Shown one piece after another: positions 14,987 to 22,412 of a stretch of 22,454 bases of DNA. Position 1 is the first letter of the stretch, and every line of letters starts with the position of its first letter. The notes under the pieces are model-generated. The model searched no databases, was not told the origin of the DNA, and saw only the letters and a list, made by a program, of their open reading frames with translations. The position numbers and the translations under genes were made by a program. The stretch is from Thermovenabulum sp049723235 (lineage in GTDB: Bacteria; Bacillota; Thermosediminibacteria; Thermosediminibacterales; Thermosediminibacteraceae), in contig NZ_JBNARB010000029.1 of the NCBI RefSeq assembly GCF_049723235.1, positions 1-22,454 on the forward strand. Direction: 5' to 3'.

Positions 14987-15391
14987 CTATACCATAATAC
15001 CCTCTTCCTTTAAATATTCTGCTGCCGCTTTCAGGTTATCTACCCGGAAAATTATAAGGGCTTTCCCCGGGTTTTCTCCCATAAAGGCATACATATACTC
15101 AATGTTCACCGATTTTCTGCTTAATATCTCCAGTATCTTTTGTACCTCTTTAAAAGTATGCTGAACTTCAACAGCTATTACTTCGGTGATTTTAACCGTA
15201 AATCCTCTTTCCTGCAAAACCTTCAAAGTTTTTTCCGGATCATCTACTATTAATCTTAAAACCCCGAAATCCGCAGTATCTGCAAGCATAAGGGCCTTTA
15301 CATCCATACCGTTTTCGTTAAGGGCAGAAGTAACCGCATAGAGCCTTCCGGGAGTATTTTCAAGGAAAACCGAAAGCTGTTTGACAATCAT
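14987..15391 (-). CDS. Tandem ACT-domain amino-acid-binding protein
   Basis: 134 residues, two ACT domains: about 1-65 (KQLSVFLENTPGRLYAVTSAL start, the typical N-x-P-G ligand turn) and 70-134 (EVIAVEVQH...NIEYMYAFMGENPG). ACT domains bind amino acids and regulate linked enzymes. This free-standing double-ACT type commonly accompanies phenylacetate-CoA ligase and indolepyruvate oxidoreductase genes. It starts 17 bases after paaK and shares its T-box-controlled transcript, so I infer that it senses phenylalanine or another aromatic amino acid. The exact ligand and partner are unknown. Confidence 0.87.
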   Translation of the reverse strand: MIVKQLSVFLENTPGRLYAVTSALNENGMDVKALMLADTADFGVLRLIVDDPEKTLKVLQERGFTVKITEVIAVEVQHTFKEVQKILEILSRKSVNIEYMYAFMGENPGKALIIFRVDNLKAAAEYLKEEGIMV

Positions 15392-15408
15392 CCGTATACC
15401 TCCTATAA

Positions 15409-16707
15409 TTATATTTTTCTTTTATCTATTATCCTTTTTGCCTTACCTTCGCTGCGTTCTATGGTTTTAGGTTCTACCAGCTTAACCTTTACGGAAATCC
15501 CAAGAGTAGTCTCAATTTCATTTTGAATTTTTTTACTTAAAATTTCAAGGGATCTCACGTCATCAAAAAACATTTTTTCCGATACTTCCACATGCACTTC
15601 CAGCACATCTAAGTGATCCACCCTGTCTACCACCAGCTGGTAGTGGGGTTCCGTTTCTCCAAACTGCAAAAGCACGTGTTCTATTTGAGAAGGGAAAACA
15701 TTCACACCTCTTATTATCAGCATGTCGTCGGTTCTTCCCTCAATCCTGCCGATTTTAACACTGGTTCTTCCGCAAGCACAGGGCTCTGCTATAAGCCTTG
15801 AAATATCTCCCGTCCTGTATCTTATTATAGGAAGAGCCTCTTTTGTCAGCGAGGTAAATACCAGTTCCCCTTTTTCCCCTGGCGGAAGCACATCGCCGGT
15901 TTTTGGATCAATTACTTCTACCAAGAAGTGATCTTCCTGAACGTGGAGCCCATTTTTATGCGGGCACTCTATGGCTACACCGGGGCCAATTATTTCACTC
16001 AGGCCGTATATATCAAGAGCCGTTATTTTCAACCTTCCTTCAATTTCCCTCCTCATGTTCTCCGACCAGGGTTCGGCGCCAAAAACCCCTATGCGCAGGT
16101 TCAAATCTTCCGGTTTTAGCCCCATTTCCTCGATTACTTCGGATATGTGAAGGGCATAGGATGGGGTGCAGGTTAATACAGTTGTTCCGTAATCCTTCAT
16201 TATCATTACCTGCCTTTTTGTATTCCCCCCGGATATGGGAATTATCGTCGCCCCAATTTTTTCCGCACCATAGTGAAATCCAAGCCCGCCGGTAAAGAGG
16301 CCATATCCGTAAGCATTTTGGATTACATCGTTTTTTTGGATTCCCGCAGTCATTAAAGAGCGGGCCATGAGCTCCGTCCATACATTAATATCGCTTCTCG
16401 TATACCCAACCACCGTTGGCTTACCGGTGGTTCCTGATGAGGAATGAATTCTCACCACTTCGCTCAAAGGAACGGCAAACATTCCGTAAGGGTAGTTTTC
16501 CCTGAGGTCCTTTTTATAAGTAAAGGGAAGGTATTTTAAATCCTCCAAGGATTTCAGGTCGCCCGGTTCAAAGCCGGCGTTCTGCATCACCCGCCTGTAG
16601 TGAGGAACATTATAAAAAGCCCTTTCCAAAGTGTTTTTTAATCTTGAAAGCTGCAGTTCCTTAAGCTCATCCCTTGGCATACATTCGTATTTTTCATTCC
16701 AGTACAT
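15409..16707 (-). CDS. paaK: Phenylacetate-CoA ligase
   Basis: 432 residues, the family's usual length; an AMP-forming acyl-CoA ligase. The ATP loop SSGTTGKPTVVGYT is at about residue 90, followed by YGYGLFTGGLGFHYGAE, DIYGLSEIIGPGVA, the YRTGDIS motif and GRTDDMLIIRGVNVFPSQIE before the C-terminal domain. It activates phenylacetate (possibly other arylacetates) to the CoA ester. ATG start with AGGGGG eight bases upstream. The long leader (16708 to about 17030) is a T-box for tRNA-Phe, so the gene is expected to be switched on when phenylalanine is scarce. That points to an assimilatory role: phenylacetyl-CoA to phenylpyruvate to Phe. Confidence 0.94.
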   Translation of the reverse strand: MYWNEKYECMPRDELKELQLSRLKNTLERAFYNVPHYRRVMQNAGFEPGDLKSLEDLKYLPFTYKKDLRENYPYGMFAVPLSEVVRIHSSSGTTGKPTVVGYTRSDINVWTELMARSLMTAGIQKNDVIQNAYGYGLFTGGLGFHYGAEKIGATIIPISGGNTKRQVMIMKDYGTTVLTCTPSYALHISEVIEEMGLKPEDLNLRIGVFGAEPWSENMRREIEGRLKITALDIYGLSEIIGPGVAIECPHKNGLHVQEDHFLVEVIDPKTGDVLPPGEKGELVFTSLTKEALPIIRYRTGDISRLIAEPCACGRTSVKIGRIEGRTDDMLIIRGVNVFPSQIEHVLLQFGETEPHYQLVVDRVDHLDVLEVHVEVSEKMFFDDVRSLEILSKKIQNEIETTLGISVKVKLVEPKTIERSEGKAKRIIDKRKI

Positions 16708-16747
16708 CTTATTTACCCCCTTCTTTTATTAAAAAATAATCCTCAAA

Positions 16748-16783
16748 TAAAAAAGCCCTTCATCCACGATGGGACGAAAGGCT
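16748..16783 (-). terminator. T-box-controlled terminator before paaK
   Basis: AGCCTTTCGTCC (16783-16772) pairs over 12 positions with GGATGAAGGGCT (16765-16754) and is followed by TTTTTATTT on the minus strand. Formation of the competing antiterminator with the T-box sequence would prevent it. Confidence 0.92.
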
Positions 16784-17020
16784 GGTTTCCGCGGTACCAC
16801 CCAAATTGGCATAAAGCCCACTCTTTTCGGGCACGAATTTTAATCTATGCCCTATTGTTTTAACGGTCAAAACCGTCCGGACCTACTTTAAGTTTCAGCC
16901 CGAAGCTCAGAAGGGAACTTCAGCTACTTTCGCCTGAAAACGCTCTCAGTCGCCGGCGTTTTCTCCCTGTAAGGCGCTCCATAGCCTACTTTCTTCCGTC
17001 ATCGCCTTTTGCTTATTGAC
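16748..17020 (-). ncRNA. T-box riboswitch leader with Phe (UUC) specifier
   Basis: Minus strand. Stem I begins GGCGATGACGGAAG with the GATGA K-turn motif, paired to CTTCTGAGC. The specifier loop has AAAGTA on one side and GAAGTTCC on the other, so the specifier triplet is TTC (16917-16915), phenylalanine. The T-box GGGTGGTACCGCGG is at 16802-16789, and its TGGT bulge would pair with an ACCA end, matching an A discriminator as in tRNA-Phe. A terminator follows. It fills most of the 452-base gap 16708-17159. Confidence 0.93.
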
Positions 17021-17044
17021 ATTTTAATTGGATAAAATTATACC
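17016..17044 (+). promoter_or_regulatory. Predicted promoter of the FliK-like/FlhB-like pair
   Basis: TTGACA at 17016-17021, 17-base spacer, TATACC at 17039-17044. The -10 box is imperfect. It overlaps the opposing T-box promoter. A second TATAAT at 17102-17107 lacks a good -35. Confidence 0.45.
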
Positions 17045-17065
17045 ACAGGAGAGCAGAGGCGTCAA
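17037..17065 (-). promoter_or_regulatory. Predicted sigma-A promoter of the T-box-paaK-ACT operon
   Basis: Minus strand TTGACG (17065-17060), 17-base spacer, consensus TATAAT (17042-17037). The transcript would start near 17030, just before stem I of the T-box. Confidence 0.85.
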
Positions 17066-17159
17066 TCATTATTTTTTAATGCTATTTCTCAAAAGTTATA
17101 TTATAATAAAATCAAAATCAAAGGATATACGCAAATAAAAATCCGGGTGGGAATGTTTT

Positions 17160-17990
17160 ATGAATATTAACCTTAATTCACTATTATCCCTTACAATTGA
17201 AACCTTTAACAATCTGCTCAAAGCAGATGAAAGTAAACTTTTAAAAAAAATTCTACCCGAAAAATTAATAACTGAAGAAAAAATAATTTCAGAAGAAGAT
17301 AAAACGATAAACAATCAGGATATAATAGCGAATTTTGAAGCCTTTCAGGAAAAAATCCCCCTTTTATTTACCCGAAAAATACTTGAAAGAGTAATTAAAA
17401 ACAATCCGGGCTATAGCGATGAAACCCTGTTCAAGGATTTATATAACTTCTTGAAAAGAGAATTTCAATCCCTGAGGAAAGAATTTACCTCTAAAAAAAA
17501 TATATTATCTTTTAAAGGTATTGACGAAATAGAACAAATTCTTTTAAAAAATATACATAATAATAACGATTCCCTTAAAAACTTTCAATTGCTTTTAAAA
17601 TTTATAAATATAGGTTTTACTGAACTGAAACAAAAAACTCACTTTGACATCCTGTTTTTAGAGGATAATAAATTTATCCTCTTTAAGGTAGAAAATCAAA
17701 AAAACCCTGAAAACCGGTTTAATCTTAGCTTCTTAATAAACACAAAAAACTACGGAATAGTAGAAGCAAAAATTACCTGCTGTAATAAATCTCTGAGCTC
17801 TTCTCTAATTTTTGAAAACAGAAATTTTTGCGAGGAAGCAAAAAAATATTTTCAAACCTTGAAAAAAGAAGGTAAGCTTTCTAAAAGCCTTTCAGGTTTA
17901 AACTTCCTTTATGACTCCGAAAGGCTGGAAAAATTTTTTATCGGTGAAGCATTTTCGCTTAATAATACAAAAATAGATTTAAAAATATAG
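17160..17990 (+). CDS. Hypothetical protein, possibly FliK-like (hook-length control C-terminal domain)
   Basis: 276 residues, rich in Lys, Asn, Ile and Leu, and visibly more AT-rich than its neighbours. I do not firmly recognise it. Residues about 155-245 (start HFDILFLEDNKFILFKVE, then RFNLSFLINTKNYGIVEAKI) have the alternating strand pattern and the final NFCEEAKKYFQTLKKEGK helix seen in FliK C-terminal domains. The gene just downstream encodes an FlhB-type C-terminal domain, the natural partner of FliK, which supports this reading. The N-terminal 130 residues are helical and charged. No signal peptide or membrane segment. ATG 17160 with GGGTGGG eight bases upstream. No other flagellar gene is present in the window. 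Confidence 0.55.
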   Translation: MNINLNSLLSLTIETFNNLLKADESKLLKKILPEKLITEEKIISEEDKTINNQDIIANFEAFQEKIPLLFTRKILERVIKNNPGYSDETLFKDLYNFLKREFQSLRKEFTSKKNILSFKGIDEIEQILLKNIHNNNDSLKNFQLLLKFINIGFTELKQKTHFDILFLEDNKFILFKVENQKNPENRFNLSFLINTKNYGIVEAKITCCNKSLSSSLIFENRNFCEEAKKYFQTLKKEGKLSKSLSGLNFLYDSERLEKFFIGEAFSLNNTKIDLKI

Positions 17991-18016
17991 ATTGGAATTA
18001 AAAAGGAGAAAAAATA

Positions 18017-18334
18017 ATGAATGATAAAAGGAATAATAATAACGATAATAATGGCAAACCTTTGAAAGCTGCGGCAATAAAATACGACAAAGATAAGGAT
18101 GATGCTCCAATCCTTGTGGCAAAAGGTCAGGGAGAAATTGCCAGGGAAATATTAAAAATTGCTGAAAAAGAAAGCATCCCCGTCTTGCAGAATTCCCCTT
18201 TGGTGGATGCTCTAATGAAAGTCGAAATAGGTTTTGAAATTCCTCCCGAACTTTACAAAGCGGTGGCTGAAATCCTTGCCTTCATTTATTCCTTAGATAC
18301 CACTACCCCCCGCATTTTTTCCCCATCCAAGTAA
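18017..18334 (+). CDS. FlhB C-terminal domain-like protein (FlhX/EscU-type)
   Basis: 105 residues. After an Asn/Lys-rich N-terminus of about 15 residues, the sequence AAAIKYDKDKDDAPILVAKG through IPVLQNSPLVDALMKVEIG and IPPELYKAVAEILAFIYSL follows the cytoplasmic C-terminal domain of FlhB/EscU export switch proteins. The membrane part and the autocleavage motif NPTH are absent (KPLKAAAIKYD stands in its place), so it resembles the cleaved FlhB fragment. Such stand-alone FlhX proteins occur in many flagellated bacteria. ATG 18017 with AAGGAG upstream, 26 bases after the FliK-like gene. Its last 49 bases overlap the convergent gene. Confidence 0.85.
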   Translation: MNDKRNNNNDNNGKPLKAAAIKYDKDKDDAPILVAKGQGEIAREILKIAEKESIPVLQNSPLVDALMKVEIGFEIPPELYKAVAEILAFIYSLDTTTPRIFSPSK

Positions 18335-20019
18335 GCATCGTATAATCCCTCGAAAACCCAGACTGCCGGATGTTCGGTGGGCTTACTTTTTGCACTTTTA
18401 AAGAATTCAAAGTTGATAACGTTGGTCTCAATTGAATCAAATACGGGCATGTAAAGTATTCCGTCTAAATCTAAGTCCGCAAAAAAATGGGTACCGTAGG
18501 ACAGTTCCGGCATAAAATTCTTTGTTTTTATACCGAGTTCTACCAGCATCCCGCAGTTAGAAATTTCGTTATAGGTGACCGGCACACCCAGGTTGGGATT
18601 GCTGGAACCCCATCGCCCCGGCCCTACAAGTATATACCTTTCTTTCTGCAGTTTTTCGTTTACCCTTCCCACTTCCCGGGCCACCTCGTACTTGTCCGGG
18701 CATTTATTATATTCTTCAAAATCAACGTACACAATGTGTCTTACATTTTTCAAAACACCGTTAGTCAGCATTCTGTCCCCTGCAAGAATAATATTTTCTT
18801 TTTTTATATCCTTTGGGATTTCCACCTTGCTGTACTCTTCGTAGCTGGTCAACGGCCTGACCTGCACCAGTGCAAACTTAGGGTCTTCCGGTTCGTAAGC
18901 CCATTCCACATCCACCGCAATTCCCATTAAATCTTCCAAATATCTGAATAAAAACTCCATCAGCCGGAAAAAGCGGGGTTTAAAGGCAGGAAAATTATCA
19001 AAAGTAAAAACTATCCTCTCCCCGGGATTAAGCTTTGTCAGCACCGGCGGAACATCCTTCAACATATTTTCCGTGGAAGAATATACAGATGCGAATTTAT
19101 TAAAATTCCTGTGATAGGAAATTAGGTCCAGCCTGACGTTTATATTATAATCCCGCAATTCCCCGGTATCCATATCAAGCATATCAAAGGTCTCCTGGGA
19201 GTACTTTGCAATCTCCCAGGGATTATTTCCTTCGGGACGCAGGCTCAAATTTGTCAGCGAAAAAATTCTGGCATAACCTCTTCCGGTACTTCTTGTCCCG
19301 AGGCCAAAAACAATCCTTACCACTCCGTCTTCCTTTCTTATTCTTTCCGTAAACCTCCTGTAATTTTGAGAAAAGCCAACCCCCGCAATTTCGGGGTAAA
19401 ATCCTTCCTTGCGCCTTTTACCGAAAAGCTGCTGGATAATAACAGCCATTTTTTCATTGTGCAGGTTGTGTTTTTCCCGGTAAACAACAGCGTTTTTGCC
19501 GTATGTACTTGCGTAAATCTGCTTTATAGCCCGGGTAATCTGTTTTAATCTAAAATCAATTCCACCCGTATTGGGTATAAAAGTTGTAAAATATTTACCT
19601 GCGAAAGAATATTTAATGCTGTCCTCAAGATACGAAGAAGACCTTATGGCAAGGGGATAATCCATAATCGATACCACTTTTTCCAGAAAGCTAATTACAT
19701 AATCCGGAAATTTGCCTTCCAGAATTTTTTGCTGTATTAAATTTAAATTCCCCGGTTCTTCCTTTATAATCCTGTCTATTTTATTCAATTCTAGAAAGTC
19801 CTCGTAAACCTCCGTGGACAAAAAGTAACTTTCAGGTATTACCACGTTTTTTAAGATTTCGTATTCTTCTTTTCTTTCCTCCAGGTGAATTTTTGCGTAT
19901 ACCAGTCCTTTTGCTTTTCCGCCTATGCACTCGGTGCCCAGGGTTTTTTCCCTAATCTCTTTAATTTCCAAAGGATTAAACTGAATAAATTTTTTTACCT
20001 TTTCCTTTGTGGTATCCAT
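18286..20019 (-). CDS. PEP/pyruvate-binding domain protein (PPDK N-terminal type) of unknown function
   Basis: About 577 residues. The N-terminal two thirds is an ATP-grasp-like domain of the pyruvate phosphate dikinase/PEP synthase type: IGGKAKGLVYAK near residue 32, AIRSSSYLEDSIKYSFAGKY, a GLGTRSTGRGYARI nucleotide segment and the closing ALVQVRPLTSYEEY. The swivelling phosphohistidine domain and the C-terminal PEP barrel of PPDK/PpsA are missing. Instead a C-terminal region of about 150 residues contains VGPGRWGSSNPNLGVPV and THFFADL. It may be a phosphotransferase using another partner; the reaction is unknown. Start: ATG 20019 with GGAAGGTG upstream, rather than TTG 20037. It follows dedA and overlaps the opposite-strand FlhB-like gene at its 3' end. 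Confidence 0.8.
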   Translation of the reverse strand: MDTTKEKVKKFIQFNPLEIKEIREKTLGTECIGGKAKGLVYAKIHLEERKEEYEILKNVVIPESYFLSTEVYEDFLELNKIDRIIKEEPGNLNLIQQKILEGKFPDYVISFLEKVVSIMDYPLAIRSSSYLEDSIKYSFAGKYFTTFIPNTGGIDFRLKQITRAIKQIYASTYGKNAVVYREKHNLHNEKMAVIIQQLFGKRRKEGFYPEIAGVGFSQNYRRFTERIRKEDGVVRIVFGLGTRSTGRGYARIFSLTNLSLRPEGNNPWEIAKYSQETFDMLDMDTGELRDYNINVRLDLISYHRNFNKFASVYSSTENMLKDVPPVLTKLNPGERIVFTFDNFPAFKPRFFRLMEFLFRYLEDLMGIAVDVEWAYEPEDPKFALVQVRPLTSYEEYSKVEIPKDIKKENIILAGDRMLTNGVLKNVRHIVYVDFEEYNKCPDKYEVAREVGRVNEKLQKERYILVGPGRWGSSNPNLGVPVTYNEISNCGMLVELGIKTKNFMPELSYGTHFFADLDLDGILYMPVFDSIETNVINFEFFKSAKSKPTEHPAVWVFEGLYDAYLDGEKMRGVVVSKE

Positions 20020-20042
20020 CTTTTTCACACCTTCCAAGAAAT

Positions 20043-20564
20043 TTAATGCACTATTTTAGATAATAATTTTTGTATATAGGCAATTCCGTTAAATCCGTAT
20101 AAAGCCATCAATGTCCAGATTGTAGCCCATACCAAATCCCCCAGAAAACAAAATACAACGTATTCAATTAAATCTATACCTGCAACGCCGGACAACCAAA
20201 TAGCGGGAGTTCGGGGAAGACCTATCAAACGGCTTATAAAAACCACATAGCCCCCTTTATTTTTATACCATCGCTCAATCCTCCGGTAGACATCTTCTTT
20301 TACTTTAAGTTTTTTTAACAGTGATTTTACAAATCTCTTACCCTTAAACCTTCCTACAAAATAGGCCAGAATGTTTCCGGATAAATTGCCGAGGGTGATG
20401 TAAAGGATTACCTTGAAAAGATTTAAGCTCCCTTTTTTTATAAGGTAAGCGGCGGCGATAAATATTATTTGAACCGGACCGGGCATCCCCGTTCCTTCAT
20501 AAAATAAGAAAAGGAAAATTCCCGCATAGCCGTACCGTATTATAAATTCGTAAAGGGAGTTCAC
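20043..20564 (-). CDS. DedA family membrane protein
   Basis: About 173 residues with four or more membrane segments. DedA/VTT marks: YGYAGIFLFLFYEGTGMPGPVQ near the N-terminus (the E...P-G-P reentrant region), GNLSGNILAYFVGRFKG, and FISRLIGLPRTPAIWLSGVAGI (the conserved R-x-x-P/G loop). The family includes polyprenyl-phosphate and phospholipid flippases of the cytoplasmic membrane. GTG 20564 with GGAG upstream is preferred to the GTG at 20606, which lacks a ribosome site. It lies 44 bases after hutH and is probably cotranscribed with it. Confidence 0.85.
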   Translation of the reverse strand: MNSLYEFIIRYGYAGIFLFLFYEGTGMPGPVQIIFIAAAYLIKKGSLNLFKVILYITLGNLSGNILAYFVGRFKGKRFVKSLLKKLKVKEDVYRRIERWYKNKGGYVVFISRLIGLPRTPAIWLSGVAGIDLIEYVVFCFLGDLVWATIWTLMALYGFNGIAYIQKLLSKIVH

Positions 20565-20608
20565 TTTTGCCACTCCAATATAGCTTCTTATTTTCCATAA
20601 TAACACAA

Positions 20609-22144
20609 TTATTCAAGAGTTCCTACTGCTTCTTCTACCTTTTTTACTAATTCCCCGCTTTTTATAAGATGCGCAAGTTTTTTAATATCCCGGCTTAAAA
20701 CCCTGTCTTCTTCAATTTTGGGGACAACGTCCCTTATCAGTTCATAGGCCCTTCTGGTACCCTTCCCCAGATCGCTGAGACATCCTCGCTCTTCAAACCT
20801 GAAATCTAAAGCCTGAGCAGCACATAGAAGTTCAATAGCAAGAACGTTTAATGTGTTTTCTACTATTTTCCAGGCCTTTTTCGCTGCAATTGTCCCCATG
20901 CTTACATGATCTTCCTGATTTGCAGAAGAAGGTATAGAATCCACACTGGCCGGAAAAGAAAGAGTCTTGTTTTCTGATACCAGCGCTGCTGCCGTATACT
21001 GGCTAATCATTAGCCCCGAGTTCAAGCCGCCGTTTCTCGTTAAAAACGCCGGAAGCCCTTCATTAAGGCTGGGGTTGACAAGCCTTTCTATTCTACGCTC
21101 GGCGATGTTTGAAAGCTCCGATACGGCAATAGCGAGGTAATCCATATTTATAGCCACCGGTTCTCCGTGAAAATTTCCTCCCGATATTATCTTTCCTTCT
21201 TCGGGGAATATTAATGGGTTATCCGTAGCCGAATTTATCTCTATTTCAACAACGTTTTTTACATGATTTAATGCATCCTTAATAGCTCCGTGCACCTGGG
21301 GTATGCACCTTAATACGTAAGCATCCTGAACTTTGTACTGCCCCTGACGGGTAATAAATTTACTTTTATCCAGCAATTTTCTCATATTTTCCGCTGCTGC
21401 CCTCTGGCCCCTATGGGGTCTCACCCTTTGCACCTTTTCGTCAAAAGCATCTATTATTCCATTTAATGCCTCAAAGGTCAGGGCACCGCTGATATCCGCT
21501 GCCTTTGAAAGATTTATAGCTCCAGCAACGGAAACACAGGCTAATGCGGTCATGGCCTGAGTCCCGTTAATCAAAGCAAGCCCCTCTTTCGCTTCTAACA
21601 CAACGGGTTCTATTCCCGCCCTTTCAAGAGCGATTCTCCCGGGAAGCACCTCCCCTTTGTATATTGCTTCACCTTCTCCCATCATTACCAGCACCATATG
21701 AGCCAGGGGCACAAGGTCTCCGCTGGCCCCCAAGGAGCCCTGAGAGGGAACAAGGGGTACTATATTTTCATTTAGCATTTTTATTATAGTTTCAAGGGTT
21801 AATAGCCTGACTCCCGAATACCCTTTTGCCAGGGCGTTTATTCTCAAAAGCATCATAGCCCTTACCACTTCTTCAGGAAAATATTCCCCGACTCCCGTGG
21901 CATGGCTTCTTATTAGATTTCTTTGAAGCTTTTTTGTATCTTCCGGTGATATTACCACATTGCAAAATTTTCCAAAACCGGTAGTAACACCGTACACTAT
22001 TTCTCCCTTTTTTATTATTTTTTCTACATATCTCCTGGAATTATTTATTTTTTCTATAGCAGTATCGGAAAGTCTTACCTTTTCTCCCCTCACCGCCACA
22101 TTTACAACTTCTTCTATTGTCAGATCTTCTCCTTTAATAATCAT
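20609..22144 (-). CDS. hutH: Histidine ammonia-lyase
   Basis: 511 residues, full length. It deaminates histidine to urocanate in the cytosol. The Ala140-Ser141-Gly142 triad in GSLGASGDLVPLAHM forms the MIO cofactor. Tyr51 in YGVTTGFG, RSHATGVG, LRCIPQVHGA, ATDNPL and the SANQEDHVSMG signature (typical of histidine rather than phenylalanine lyases) are present. ATG 22144 with GGGGGG upstream. No hutU, hutI or formiminotransferase gene is near, so this may be a solitary histidine-to-urocanate step or part of a scattered pathway. It has a leader of about 215 bases with a hairpin, directly after a 5S rRNA gene. Confidence 0.95.
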   Translation of the reverse strand: MIIKGEDLTIEEVVNVAVRGEKVRLSDTAIEKINNSRRYVEKIIKKGEIVYGVTTGFGKFCNVVISPEDTKKLQRNLIRSHATGVGEYFPEEVVRAMMLLRINALAKGYSGVRLLTLETIIKMLNENIVPLVPSQGSLGASGDLVPLAHMVLVMMGEGEAIYKGEVLPGRIALERAGIEPVVLEAKEGLALINGTQAMTALACVSVAGAINLSKAADISGALTFEALNGIIDAFDEKVQRVRPHRGQRAAAENMRKLLDKSKFITRQGQYKVQDAYVLRCIPQVHGAIKDALNHVKNVVEIEINSATDNPLIFPEEGKIISGGNFHGEPVAINMDYLAIAVSELSNIAERRIERLVNPSLNEGLPAFLTRNGGLNSGLMISQYTAAALVSENKTLSFPASVDSIPSSANQEDHVSMGTIAAKKAWKIVENTLNVLAIELLCAAQALDFRFEERGCLSDLGKGTRRAYELIRDVVPKIEEDRVLSRDIKKLAHLIKSGELVKKVEEAVGTLE

Positions 22145-22286
22145 GGATTACCCCCCAAGCATTTTATTTATAAATTCAATTTTCTGCTTATTCTTTATAC
22201 TAATGCTTCCTTTTATACAAAAACTTTTTATACCCCGATTTTTTCTTTATGCTGATACTTTAGCATCATAAAAGCCCCTAAAAGCC

Positions 22287-22318
22287 GAATAAGGGAAACC
22301 TTTCGGTTCCCCTTATTC
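22287..22318 (-). terminator. Hairpin in the hutH leader or rRNA operon terminator
   Basis: Arms GAATAAGGGAAACC (22287-22300) and GGTTCCCCTTATTC (22305-22318) pair at 13 of 14 positions with a GAAA tetraloop on the minus strand. It is followed by GGCTTTTAGGGGCTTTT, a weak U-tract. It could end rRNA read-through or attenuate hutH. Otherwise 22145-22412 holds only the promoter below. Confidence 0.5.
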
Positions 22319-22368
22319 AAAAATTTTATTTGTAAAAAATTATTATGAAATAAAGGTATTTATAAGCT

Positions 22369-22397
22369 ATATTATAACGTGTTTTTACATTTGTCAA
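22369..22397 (-). promoter_or_regulatory. Predicted promoter of the hutH-dedA operon
   Basis: Minus strand TTGACA (22397-22392), 17-base spacer, TAATAT (22374-22369); a TATAAT two bases nearer gives a 15-base spacer. It begins about 15 bases past the end of the 5S gene. Confidence 0.65.
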
Positions 22398-22412
22398 TAA
22401 AAAATAAAAGAT

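Noticed and set aside
20609..22144. Phenylalanine or tyrosine ammonia-lyase instead of histidine ammonia-lyase
   Set aside because: The SANQEDHVSMG signature and the length of 511 residues fit bacterial HutH; plant-type PAL insertions are absent. A T-box for Phe nearby is not evidence for PAL.
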